DNA of 64,000 nucleotides from Distichodus sexfasciatus (Eukaryota > Chordata > Actinopteri > Characiformes > Distichodontidae): NCBI GenBank assembly GCA_032718565.1, contig JAVGVS010000833.1, positions 1-64,000 on the forward strand, given 5' to 3'. A program made the translations under genes and the position numbers. The notes beneath the pieces are model-generated. The model had not been told where the DNA came from. It made no database searches and saw only the letters and a program-made list of their open reading frames with translations. Positions 34,301-45,194 of this stretch are shown piece by piece; position 1 is the first letter of the stretch; each line of letters starts with the position of its first letter.

Positions 34301-37300
34301 CAACTGGGAAATTGGTCCTTAGAGTTTAGATGAAGTTCTGAGATCAAAATCTCTGTCAACAGTTTAACTCGGTTTTAGAGTTGAGATGCCTGACATTGCA
34401 CCTTTGCGGCTGCTTGCCCAGAGTAAGCTACGCACCTTCACGTGGATACTGATTACAGACAGCTCTAGAACCAACTACTAATTTAACCTCAAAACAGAAA
34501 CAAGAAATCAAATCTAAATAATGCCTCAAAGATCAACTCCCCCAAGAATTAAGCTCTCAAGTCTTTCTGAGAAATCCATCTAAAATACAAGTAACAAATA
34601 AACCTGATCAGAGCGCTCTGTCTCAGCCTGATTATGTTTCTGGAGGTTATCTAAAAAAGCATAAATATAGTGTTCAGACATACCATAAAGCAGTAGGAGT
34701 GTGTGTGTGTGTGTGTGTCTCACCGTGACCCAGCTGATCTGAGCTCCCAGGTCTTTAAAGTAGAAGGTTGCTGTGGTTCCCACAGGCAGGTGCTGCAGAA
34801 TGTCTTCATCCTTCACAGACTTCCCCTCTACAACACAATCCCATAATGCATCAGCGCAAAACTAAAACATCTTGGCTGGAATTTCATCATGAATATCAAA
34901 CAACAGTGAGTAAACTAAAATTCACACTTAGCCAGGCTCAGGTTTAAGTCAGGTTTAATCGAGACAAAAACCAACAAGACGCTCAGGCCCAATTTCCCAG
35001 TGGAGGATTAAGCCTAGTCCCAGACTTGCTTTGAGTTTGAATGGAAAATCTCTGTTGGTACTACAGTGTAGTTCAAGACTAGGCTTAATCTACTGGCAAT
35101 AAACCAGCCGTCAGAGTCTGTCTATATATACGGTCTAATAGAACTATTATTAATGTACCAGTAGAAGTGAGTTAAGCAGATTAATTATAGTCAGACCCAT
35201 TACAGCAAATTACAATTGTCATAAATATATAATATAGAATATGTCTAATATAATGAAGAATAATTAACAGTATATAACTACTATAAGAAGCAGATTAATA
35301 CCATCATCATGTCAAACACTCTACAGATCCACATAAGTCTCATCACTGTTGTTTTAATATTAATGTTACACAGCAGCAGTATTAACCCCTAAAATCCAAA
35401 TCTGCTCCCAAATGTTGGCATCAGCAGCTGAATGAGGCTTCAACTTTGGCCACTATAACGCAATGTGAGTCATGAGTGAGGGTTAGAGTGGAACCTCTTT
35501 GAAATCCTTCTCTATGACCAACCAGCACTGAAATTAAAGATGCTTCACGATGGTGTTTTTCGGGGTTTTGTTGATCAAAATACAGCTTGAAGCAAATCAT
35601 AAGTAGAAAAAGGGGTGTGTGTGTGTGTGTGTGCAGAACGGGTTAAGAAGGTGAGTGGCAGAAGGAATGCAAGGCAGATGAAATCCTCAATATTAGCTGC
35701 TCATAAGAACAAGAAAATCACATTGAAAAGTCAAAAGGCCACAAAGGAAGCAACTCACTGGGGTCGAGACGGATGGACTGCCGAGCTGGATACCACTGAG
35801 GGTCTGAAACAAGACGCAAAACCAACATCAACGAAATACACACAGCACCATTAACCCTTCATGTAGTCACTACGTCTGAATGGGTCATTAAACATAATAT
35901 TTACAACTGTATTGATTCTGAGAAACTCTGACGTTCTCTATGAGCTGTGTTGTTAGTCAGATCAGACTCTCATAAGTAATTAAGTGACACCTTCTCATTA
36001 ACACGTTTACTCTGTTGTCTCACTCACGGCTCTTATGGAACATAGACTTGATCTCTCCGATGGTCGCATTGGGCTCCACCTGTCAGACAAATAAACACAA
36101 ATAAACCCCCCACTCACAACACACTTCACCAGGGAGCATTAGAGTGTGTGTGTGTGTGGTAAATTTAGCTACAATAGCTGCTGTCCCCAGCCAAAGGGGA
36201 TTTGCAACAGCTGGCATTCAACTGAGAGGAAGGAGGAGGAGATGAAATGAGGATAAGAATGAGAAGGAGTAGGAATGTGAAAAGTATGAAGGAGAGGAGA
36301 ATAAGAACAAGAGCGAGGAGAATGAGGAGGAAGAAGAAGGAAAATGAATATAAATATGAGTAGAAAAACAAGGGGAGGAAGAAGATGGAGGAGGGGAAAG
36401 AGAACAAGGAGGAGAAGAGGAGGAATGAGGAGAAACAAAAAAAGGAGAAGGAGAAGATGATGAAGATGCTACCACTGGAGACACACATGTCAGTCTGAAG
36501 ATAAACGTGAGGGTGATGTCAGGCAGAAACATTTACCAAACCACCCTTCAAACCTTTCTTCAGTCCTTTTAGTCCCCCACACACACACACACCCAACAAA
36601 TTATTCACTATTCTCATGCTCATGTTTGAACACTTCGTAGTTAAAATGTTTAGTTAAAAGCAAACAGAACGGAGGAGGCAGCTGCTGCTTGATTAATGAC
36701 ATTAGAAGACATGTTTGTCCAATTATTTTATGTAAAATAAGTTAATACTTGTTTAATGTTAACTTGTGGGGTTTGTAGGTTTTTGATTTTTTGGAAAATA
36801 TTTTTGAAATGTTTTTTAAACATCCTAATGAAAAACAACATTCAAAATCAATTTCCAGAAGCAAAGCAAGAACGACATCAACAAAGAATACATTTACGCA
36901 TAACAACTTTTTTTCGATTCAATTCTTCTATATTTATTGTGTATTTTATTGTGTTTATAATTTATTTACAGTGTTCTATGGTCAGTTTGGAGGTTCCGTC
37001 TGCTACTCAGAGGTCACACGGTAGCCTGATCCCAGATAATCCTGTGAGAACGTTATTGACACTGCAGTTTACTTCTGTCAGTTCGCTGGATAACCGTGAG
37101 AGTGTGAGAGCAAGTGTCCGGAAACCTCGTCTTCCCCCGTGCAAGATTACACCGGGAGTTTACGAGCCTGAACGCTAACGTATGTGTTATAGATAGCAGC
37201 GTCTGTACTACTGTGTCTCTGTCGTATTTCACCCAGAAAACATGTCATATCAGCCTGTGCTTTTAGACCTGGATTAACAGTGAATAAACACTCGCTCCAA

Positions 37301-39931
37301 CACCTTTAACAGTCCAAGATCAAGAGAGTCAAGATTCTTCGCGTAATCATGCAAGTGAAATGTGAAGTTGTTTTCTAAGACTGTGCAAGAGATATTAAAA
37401 TTTCAGCAGATTGGGGAAACTGTCCGAATCAAATATATTGACACATTTTGTACATTTGTACACAATTTTAACAAGGTAATTATAATTTATAGTCCTTATC
37501 CTGACCTAAAAGACTTCTAACAAGCACGTAAGGAAGAGTTTCTCTCACCTTGTCCAAGAAGCAGAGCTTCTCCTTGGTCTTGGCATCCAAAATCTCCACC
37601 TCGAAAAAAACAACAGCTTTTTTAGTCTTTTTGGCAGGTTTGCGTTTGGTGGGGGGCGCAACGGGTGGTCCCGTCAGCAGCGGGGCTGGGTGGGCCTTTT
37701 TGGGCAGGGTTGCTTCTAAAGCCAAGGTGTCCATCGTCACGTTCTCTCTCTCTCTGTGTTCTGTTTTTAGGTGGGAGTCTTTCCTGTCTCTTTCTGCTCG
37801 TCTCCCTTCACCCTCTAAAACAAGAGCAGGACGAGGGGAACGAGCCAAGCAGCTGAGGAAATCTCCCCCACCGCTGGTATTCCCTCTCTACCCCCTACAA
37901 CTGCCCCCTGACTCCACCCTTCTGACTTCATAACCCCCCTTCCCCAAATAAAACCTTCAACCAAATACACACAAAGCCATCTTACGCTGACTTTGTGATG
38001 CACTTCTGTAGACTCCCATAATGACATGTTGTAAATAATAATACGAAATAAATGATAAAAAAAGCAATTATACTAAATAATAAGCTAATTATTTTGTAAA
38101 AATCTAAATTATTATAACCTAAAAACCACAAAGGCTTTTCAGCATTTATCAATTAATCAATCAAAGAGGTTTTGACAAAGATTAGAATTTAAGATTGAAT
38201 CATGAAATCCAGGGAGAACAACAATTATACCCCAAACTATGAAACATAAAACACACACTTAGCTCTGCAGAGGGTATAAAGGCCATGCCCACCAACCACG
38301 CCTTATCAACGCAAACGGTGCCAATTATAACCACACACACACAGGCTTATTAATAACTTGAAATGGCATGTGCAGATGACACCAGCTGCTTCACATGTCA
38401 GTTGAACCCTGACACACACACACATTCTTTCTGCCATGCTAGAGACGTGAATGTGGCTCCGGACGTTTAGAGCATAAATTTTGGAGTCGTTACCTCTTCT
38501 TTCAATCCCTACAAAACAGGTGTGTGTTCTTGCTCTCTTCTGCTTCTCTAATGATTAATCATCTCTTTGGTTTAATAATGAAATTATGATTTAAATTAGA
38601 AATGTGGACATCAGGTTTCAACAACTCATTACCCAGTCAGATGTTTTCTATCTGTTCAGTTAAACTGACAGATCAATTATTGGTTCCAATCTACAGTAGA
38701 TTTTTTAAAAATTGGGGGAAAAAACCTCTAGGCTGAAATTAAGTGCTTAAGTTACTATTTTTCATATTTCATCTGCCGTTGAGTGGTTTGCTCTTTTGCG
38801 CCCTCGTGTGGACACACACCTTAAATAAACCTATGTTAACCTGATGCTGGAGGAGAAGGCCTGGCTCACAGACTCTAATTCATCCCAAAAGTGTTCCACC
38901 AGGTTGAGGTCAGGGCTCCGTGCAGGACAGTCAAGTTCCTCCTCCACACCAAACTCCCTCATCATCCATGTCTTTATGGAGCTTGCTTTGTGCATAGGTA
39001 TGCACTGGTGTTGGGAGCATGAAATTGTCCAAAATTGTCTCTTGATGTGCTGATAAATTAAGAGTTCCTTTGACTGGAACTAAGGGGGGAGGCCCAAGCC
39101 CCACTGGAACAAATGATTTCAGTGATTTGGAGGGCTGGATCTGCAGGGGCTCTGTCGCATTAAATCCCATTAGCAACCTGTTCACTTTTCGGCAGCGCGA
39201 GCGCCCTCTTGGTGCATTTACAACCCGGAAGTACTTACAGAACGGCAGTTCAGCAGTCAGAAAAACACGCTTGTCTTACAGGCCTTTAATTTAGTTCAAA
39301 CCATAGTAAATTGGGAAATTTAAGCATATTATACAGCACTGCAAACCTTCTATAGAGCTCTATACAGTGCTGCAGTTTCTATAGCTGCCTCCAATAACGT
39401 GCAATGATTTATCGGTTATTATACAAAATTTAGAAAATATTTGCATTATGTAGTTTTACTTTATCCTAAAGCGCATTTCAATAAGTGCATGGCTATTTTT
39501 GTGAAGTCGTTATATAAACGCATATAATGACTAGAGGTAAATAATGCTACAGTAGGCGTACCTTATCCCCAGTAACCAAAAGCAAATGTTTTACCTCATT
39601 TAATCTGAAGCTTTTCTTAAAAACGATTTCCTTATGAAAACCAGCCCTCACAAATCCACAGAAATCTGACAAATCTCAGGTTTTCCTGTCTTTTAGTGGA
39701 CCTTGAGTTATTGTGCAACCTCGCACAATCAGCTTGAATGACTGCACCGACCAGCTCCTGTACAACGCGGTTTAATCCCCTTTATTTCCCCGTTTACTTA
39801 TTATTACTACTATAACCTTACACTCTTTCAGCACAATTCTTCGTCATTAAAAAAAAAAAGAACTTCGTCCAACAAAACAGCTTTAAATGCGTGAGTAATT
39901 ACAGAAAAGCTCTTACCTCGTAATGCTTCAT
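31352..39931 (-). CDS. tecr: Very-long-chain enoyl-CoA reductase (trans-2,3-enoyl-CoA reductase), 308 aa
   Basis: Exons (minus): 39917-39931, 37549-37599, 36028-36079, 35759-35803, 34724-34827, 33835-33950, 33641-33746, 33286-33358, 32752-32795, 32584-32641, 31942-32030, 31352-31525. They join in phase to exactly 308 residues, the human length. The start is MKHYE-VEILDAKTKEKLCFLDK, the ubiquitin-like N-terminal domain. Several membrane segments follow in the steroid 5-alpha-reductase-type catalytic domain (FLTEYAGPLLIYLLFYF, YYWGFAAWMAYY, NPFTWIFLLVSCPNYTYE). The C-terminus AKGKHRSYLKEFRDYPPLR...PFIL is nearly identical to mammals. Known role: the last, NADPH-dependent step of the ER very-long-chain fatty acid elongation cycle, also used in sphingosine-1-phosphate breakdown. 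Intron 1 holds a Tc1 fragment and an alternative N-terminal exon. Identification is secure. Confidence 0.96.
34187..34322. repeat. MITE-like palindromic repeat, copy 2 (tecr intron)
   Basis: GGATTAAGCCTAGTCTTAGAC near the left end is mirrored by GTCTAGGACTAGGCTTAATC near the right end. The central part TTGTAGTACCAATGGAGATTTACCATTC is shared, in reverse orientation, with the copy at 34986-35112. Confidence 0.7.
34986..35112. repeat. MITE-like palindromic repeat, copy 3 (tecr intron)
   Basis: CCAATTTCCCAGTGGAGGATTAAGCCTAGTC at the left is mirrored by GACTAGGCTTAATC at the right. It is the same element as 34187-34322 but inverted, about 700 bp away. Confidence 0.7.
36225..36475 (+). repeat. Polypurine tract in tecr intron 2
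   Basis: About 250 bp of GAGGA/GAAGAA-type sequence on +. The Ser/Phe/Leu-rich reading frames on the minus strand are compositional. Confidence 0.85.
37600..37814 (-). CDS. tecr: Alternative N-terminal exon of tecr (45 extra codons before VEILDAK)
   Basis: Reading upstream of tecr exon 2 on the minus strand, the frame stays open to an ATG at 37732-37734, preceded by GTGACG (A at -3, G at +4). The 45 codons read MDTLALEATLPKK...TKRKPAKKTKKAVVFFE and run straight into VEILDAK. A pyrimidine-rich acceptor (CTCTTGTTTTAG) ends at 37815, so an alternative exon from 37814 to 37549 is plausible. The product would replace MKHYE and be about 348 aa, with a basic proline/lysine-rich extension. Inference from sequence only. 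I have a vague memory of extended isoforms of this enzyme but cannot confirm it. Confidence 0.6.
38836..39160 (-). mobile_element. Tc1-like transposon fragment in tecr intron 1
   Basis: GGAGAAGGCCTGGCTCACAGACTCTAATTCATCCCAAAAGTGTTC...GGTTGAGGTCAGGGCTC..GTGCAGG matches the fragment at about 49010-49165 base for base over most of its length. On the minus strand this is the end of a Tc1-type transposase (the equivalent of the WPSQSPDLNP... to C-terminal region is not intact). Truncated at both ends; no terminal repeats seen. Confidence 0.7.
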
Positions 39932-41565
39932 TTTGCTCTGCAGTTTAAACTCGTTGTCATCCGAGATGATTGACAGGTTTAAGGTCCAATCGGACATCTC
40001 GAAAGATATTGACGCGTCCAATCAGCGCTCAGAATGTTACACTGACGCCATGCAATTTGACAGCCGTGATGCCGCCCACTTTTGTCTTTTTCAAGCCAAT
40101 AGGATTTAGAGACGACACCGTGAGCGCTGATTGGCCAACAAAAAGCCGGTTGCTAAGTAGAAATATTGTTATGAATATTAGAATCAGAATGAAGTTTCTT
40201 ACAAAAGGAAGAGGAATTTGCTTTGGTGGTTTTTGCTAAGACATTAAGAGCAAAAAGAGTTCTAAAATGTATTTTTTATGTAATCTATATATAAACTATA
40301 TAAAAGACATGCATTTTTGAAGAGAGTGCAGCAGTAATTTACAAAGTTTAGTTGTACAGAACATAGAATGAAAAAAGTCATGACATGAATGAACATAGTC
40401 TTTTACGCGGTTTTAAAGGGTTTGTTGGAATCAACATAACCAATGACCTAAAGAAAAAATGTAAATTTGAAGGAATTTTAATAAAACTTTTACTATAATA
40501 TACTTATGACAAATATGTCTTTTGTACACCATAATGCAACACTCTAATTTTTAGAGCGCATTGCCGTTTTAATGAGCCAGTTTGCTGTCATTTGCTGGCA
40601 TTTATCAGATGCTCTTATCTTGAGTTAATTACTGTACCCAACTGCTGGGACAGTCTGTGAGGCCCTAAACAAAACCTTTAAACCCAATTGCTACCGTGAG
40701 ATTAAGAAATTGAAGTATCCACTTATCCATAAAGTAACATAAATTCTGCCTAAAGGTAATGAATCTCATCTCTCCTTTTATTGGATGGATTAAATAAATC
40801 CTGTCTTTTGAATCATAATGAGTCAAAATGTAAATCTGCTTTAGTCCTGTGACTGAGCATGTAATATTATTAATAAGTGGATAGTGACTTGCTGTAATTT
40901 CTGCTCTTAAACATTGATTTTGCTTAGTCAAAAATGGCAGGATTTACTTCACAATAGGTGTGATGGGTTCGTTGACAGGCTCATCTCTACTTTTACAATA
41001 AACTTTTAAATTAATCTGAACATCTTCATTATTCGTATAATTTTACTGTGAATAATGAAGAAATAATAACTTTTTAACCATAACTTAGCAAAATGTAAGT
41101 CTGTTTCACTCCTGTGACTGTGCAAGCATTTTTAAATAAATGAATATCGACTTCCTAAAGCCAGATTTTCGGCATCTCTTCTTTTTAATATTAATATTTT
41201 AATATTGATTGTGCCTTGTTAAGTGCTAAGTGTGTACTTCACAATAGGCGTGGCAGGCTTGTTTTGAAAAGTAACTCTTTTTGACGTTATCAAGGCCTCG
41301 CTTCAGCCAATCAGAGCTCGAGACCGCACCAGCCCCGTGTTGGGGGCGGGGTCGTGGGCGCGGCCATAAAAGAGCGTAGAGAACTCGCCAGAAACGCGTG
41401 GAATTTTCTCGAACTTTCTGCAACGCTTTAAAAAGGCGATCGCGCCACGGCAGTTTGGTGAGACTTCCGCGCATCTTAACGGACCACGGCAAGTCCAGAG
41501 TCAACTTTTTTATTTATTTTTAAACCTCACGTCCACCACAAACTAAAGCCTCCCCGATGGTGAAG
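39932..41565. promoter_or_regulatory. Divergent tecr/dnajb1 intergenic region with two promoters
   Basis: tecr side: four CCAAT boxes (39986-39990, 40018-40022, 40096-40100 and inverted at 40130-40134) within 150 bp of the tecr ATG, suggesting NF-Y control. Middle: AT-rich spacer with a diverged tandem duplication (about 40820-40975 against 41088-41262). dnajb1 side: CCAAT at 41307-41311, GC box GGGGGCGGGG at 41342-41351, ATAAAA at 41366-41371, then an extended heat shock element. No gene in between. Confidence 0.75.
41381..41418. promoter_or_regulatory. Extended heat shock element of dnajb1
   Basis: Bases 41401-41418 read GAATTTTCTCGAACTTTC: four perfectly alternating units GAA-tt-TTC-tc-GAA-ct-TTC. 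Two more GAA triplets lie at 41391 and 41381, so GAA recurs at exactly 10-bp intervals (41381, 41391, 41401, 41411). Such phasing allows cooperative HSF1 trimers. The site is just downstream of the TATA-like ATAAAA. Confidence 0.85.
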
Positions 41566-43739
41566 ATGGGCAAGGACTATTACAGTATTCTGGGCATTCA
41601 GAAAGGCGCGTCGGACGATGAGATTAAGAAAGCTTACCGGAAACAGGCGCTGAAATACCACCCGGATAAAAACAAGTCGCCCGGCGCTGAGGAGAAGTTT
41701 AAGGAGATCGCCGAGGCCTACGATGTGCTGAGCGACCCCAAAAAGAAGGATATTTATGACAGCTTCGGCGAGGAGGGTGAGTGGGACGAATCCGGAGTCG
41801 AAAACTTGGTTTGGGGGGGAAAAGTTCCGAGTAAAGACGCGGCTGGATTTGGGGCTTAAATTAAATTTAAACCCGGTTCTTAGAAAGAGAAAGAGAACAG
41901 ATCTTAGACCAGAAGTTTAGTCCCTTAACGACATAGTCATGACGTAGTGAAATGTGTAATAATTCTATCTATCTGTCTATCTAGATGTAATAATATATTT
42001 TACGTAGTTTTCACAAGGGTTTTCTACAACTGCTGAAAACCACTTTCATGCAAATGTTATAGCATTTACTCTTGTGTAAAACATTAGTTTTTTTTAAACT
42101 AATAATGTATTAAGAGGAATATATATATGTTAGAGGAGGGGTAAGGGCATAAACAACAGCTGCGTTGTGCAGTTTGTCTACGTGATTGTTGTTCTGGAGA
42201 AGTGTGTGTGTGTGTGTGATTTGCTGGAAGGTTCCAGCACTTTCCTCCAACCGGGGCGGAGAGTTAGGACCTGACCCAACCCCATTAGCACAGGTCCAAA
42301 CCTGTTTTACTACCTGGAGCTTTACACAAGAGAAATCAGAGCAAAAGGCATGTAATACAAGTTACACTGGGGGTTTTCTGACTGATTTAGGGCTGTCCAG
42401 CAGGATATATACTGTACTTACTATACTTAGTCATTTTAAACGTTTCTTCCCCTTCAAATTGGAACTTCATGATTTCTCAACTTCAATTCTAGTTATACTT
42501 TATGCTTTTTTGAAAGCTGCTAGGCCTACGTTCAGGTATATAATTTTACTAACCTACTGAAATAAACTAATTAGCATCCGCCATGTAAAACGAAAGTGAA
42601 TGAATACTATGTTGTGTTTGTTTTTATTGTCTTGGCCTTTGGCTAAAACAGTAATCTAATTTTCTGTGCTTTTGAAAGTGACAAATCTCAGTTTTGCTAC
42701 ATTTTATAAAGTATAAAAACAATACCAAATGCATTTATTATTATTAACCCAAATCGGACCTATTAAGTGCAAGTACAAGATGGCCTTTTTGGGCCTATTT
42801 TCTAACGATTTTACTCAGAACCTAATCTTCTCTCTGCAGGGCTGAAGGGCGGAGCTGGTGGTGGCGGCGGGACTCCAAATGGCTTCACATACACGTTCCA
42901 GGGTGATCCCCATGCCATGTTTGCGGAGTTCTTTGGGGGACGGAACCCCTTTGAGTCGCTCTTCGGCCGCCGAGGCGGAGGAGATGAGGACATGGACACC
43001 GATGACCCATTCGTCAACTTCGGGATGGGAGGACTAGGTGGAATGGGAGGCTCACGCCATTTCTCTATGGGCAGCGGTCACGGAGGGAGGCTGGAAAAGA
43101 AACAGGACCCCCCCGTGACCCACGACCTTAAGGTGAGCCTGGAAGAGGTGTTCTCTGGCTGCACCAAGAAAATGAAAATCTCCCGCAAGAGGCTGAATCC
43201 AGACGGCAGAACGATGCGGAATGAGGACAAGATCCTGACAGTGGAGGTGAAGAAGGGCTGGAAGGAGGGCACCAAGATCACGTTTCCCAAAGAGGGAGAT
43301 GAGACGCCCACCAATATCCCTGCCGACATTGTGTTTGTGGTTAAAGACAAGCCTCATCCCGTGTTCAGACGAGACGGCTCGGACATCATCTACCCAGCCA
43401 AGGTGTCGCTGAAAGATGTAAGTCATGGTCATTGATCTTTGCAGATTTGTTAGGGTTATATTCACCCAAATCTGTCCATTTATAGATTATCTCTCTCTCT
43501 CTCAGGCTTTATGTGGTTGTACGGTCAAGGCTCCGACGCTGGACGGCCGCTCCATCACTGTACCGGTTCAGGACATCATCCAGCCTGGTATGAAGAAGCG
43601 CATCACGGGGGAGGGCCTTCCCTTACCCAAGACCCCGGAGCGGCGCGGAGACCTGGTGGTGGAGTTTGAGGTCAAGTTCCCAGAGAGGCTGAGTAAAAGC
43701 GCTCGGGACACCATTGCCTCCGTCCTGCCTGCATCCTGA
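41557..43739 (+). CDS. dnajb1: DnaJ homolog subfamily B member 1 (Hsp40), 340 aa from MGKDYY
   Basis: Exons: 41557-41776, 42840-43417, 43506-43739, in phase. The first ATG (41557) gives MVKMGKDYY; the second (41566) gives the family start MGKDYY and exactly 340 residues, the human length, so 41566 is the likelier start. J domain residues 1-70 contain HPD (YHPDKNKSPG), the residues that stimulate Hsp70 ATPase. A Gly/Phe-rich linker follows (GGRNPFESLFG..), then two beta-barrel substrate-binding domains (DPPVTHDLKVSLEEVFSGCTKKMKI; ADIVFVVKDKPHPVF) and a C-terminal dimerisation region. Known role: cytosolic/nuclear co-chaperone of HSPA8/HSPA1, including disaggregation and feedback on HSF1. Heat induction is supported by the promoter element at 41381-41418. 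Polyadenylation signal AATAAA at 44684-44689. Confidence 0.97.
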
Positions 43740-45194
43740 ATGCCGTACAACCCACTTGCTCTGCCACAGGGAGCCACAGAAGAGTTTGTGAGCGTTATTT
43801 TACAAGACGCAGCGCGGGGCTTTCACTTGTCACAGGTTACCTGTGGTGAAAAGAACTCGAGGGAAATGTCTAGTCTCTCTGGATAGAGACACCAACAAAC
43901 TAGACTGGCAAAATGCCTTTCTGCTGTGCTTTTCATTTTCCCCATTTTTGTGTTGCTGCTCCACATGTTGAGTAGCAGGAAAGAAATACATGGTTCTTGT
44001 AGGACCATGTTGTGGTTTTTTTGTGTGTAAAAATGCGATGAGTACTTTTAGGCACTTAAAATAGAGACTAACAGTTTTTGTATATTCAGAGATTTTGTTT
44101 GCTGTTTAATTTTGTATGATGCCCAGGCAACAGTGATGTACAGAATGTGCTTTTTATGAGCAGTAAACTGCCAAGATGTGCACATTCCCCATTGTTTATG
44201 GAGTTGACCAAAGAAAGTTCATCTTTGTACATGGAAAATTATTAAAAAATAACAATATAATATTTATTAGTCTGTTAAAGCTGCAGACAAGTTAAATATG
44301 GACATGGAGAACAGGGGTGTGTATTTTCTTACACATTTGTGTGTTGTGGAACTTTGTGATAGGATGTGTGTTAAGATTTAAACGCTTAGCAGATTTATCA
44401 AGGTCTCCTGCTGCAAAACGCATGGTCACGTTGCAGAGCTATTAGTCAATACCTTATGCTGCACTTACATGACTATGAAGGTTAAATATCTCCACTTATT
44501 ACTGTGTTGCACGAGTAACTTCATCTGATTCTTCCTAAATCTCCTCTGGACCTTTATAGAGCATGTACAAGAAAAAAACAACTGCAGAGACTGCTGTTTC
44601 TGTAAATTATTTTTCCACATTTGTAAAATTAAAAATATTTATTTTGGCTCTCAAGTCAAAATAGAAGAATTTGTTGTATTGTAAATAAAATTATAAAGGA
44701 ATTGTTTAGCCATTTTTACTGTATCTTGAATGATTTTAACTCGTTCCTTCCTTAGATGATCTCGCTGTTTCCAGTTGAACCAGATCCAGGTATGAGCTTA
44801 AGGCATAGAAGGGGAAGTTGTGTGATTCTTGACCAATGTAAATTTTTTAAAACACAAGTTGTTTAGTGAGAAAGTTTAAAAGTAGTCCTGCTTTATATAG
44901 CTCTTTATATAAGATCACATATAAAGAATTGAATGTTTATTGAATAAATGCAAATTAGGGGCAAGAAAGTCTCATTGTAATTGTAAAAGACTTTATACAT
45001 GCTACAGAGTAATATTTATCATCTCTAAACTCATTAAGATACACCACCATTATTTTGAGATACAATATAAACAAACCTTTTATAGAATCAAATTTTATCA
45101 CATATAAGATCAAATGACTATCGGTGAGCACAAAAGTATGAGTGAAATTACAGCTCAATGTTGAACATTTAATATGCCATGCAATCCTGTTTGT
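43740..45194. other. dnajb1 3' UTR converging on the 3' end of adhesion GPCR gene A
   Basis: The dnajb1 3' UTR is about 950 bp, ending after AATAAA at 44684-44689. On the minus strand an AATAAA at 44936-44941 is the likely end of gene A (3' UTR about 250 bp). The two transcripts therefore end tail to tail without obvious overlap. No other gene seen. Confidence 0.6.

Noticed and set aside
36165..36532. Hydrophobic Ser/Phe/Leu frames on the minus strand that look like membrane proteins
   Set aside because: They are the complement of a polypurine tract in a tecr intron.
37815..38027. Minus-strand frame upstream of the alternative tecr exon
   Set aside because: It is separated from the tecr frame by a good splice acceptor and has no recognisable content.
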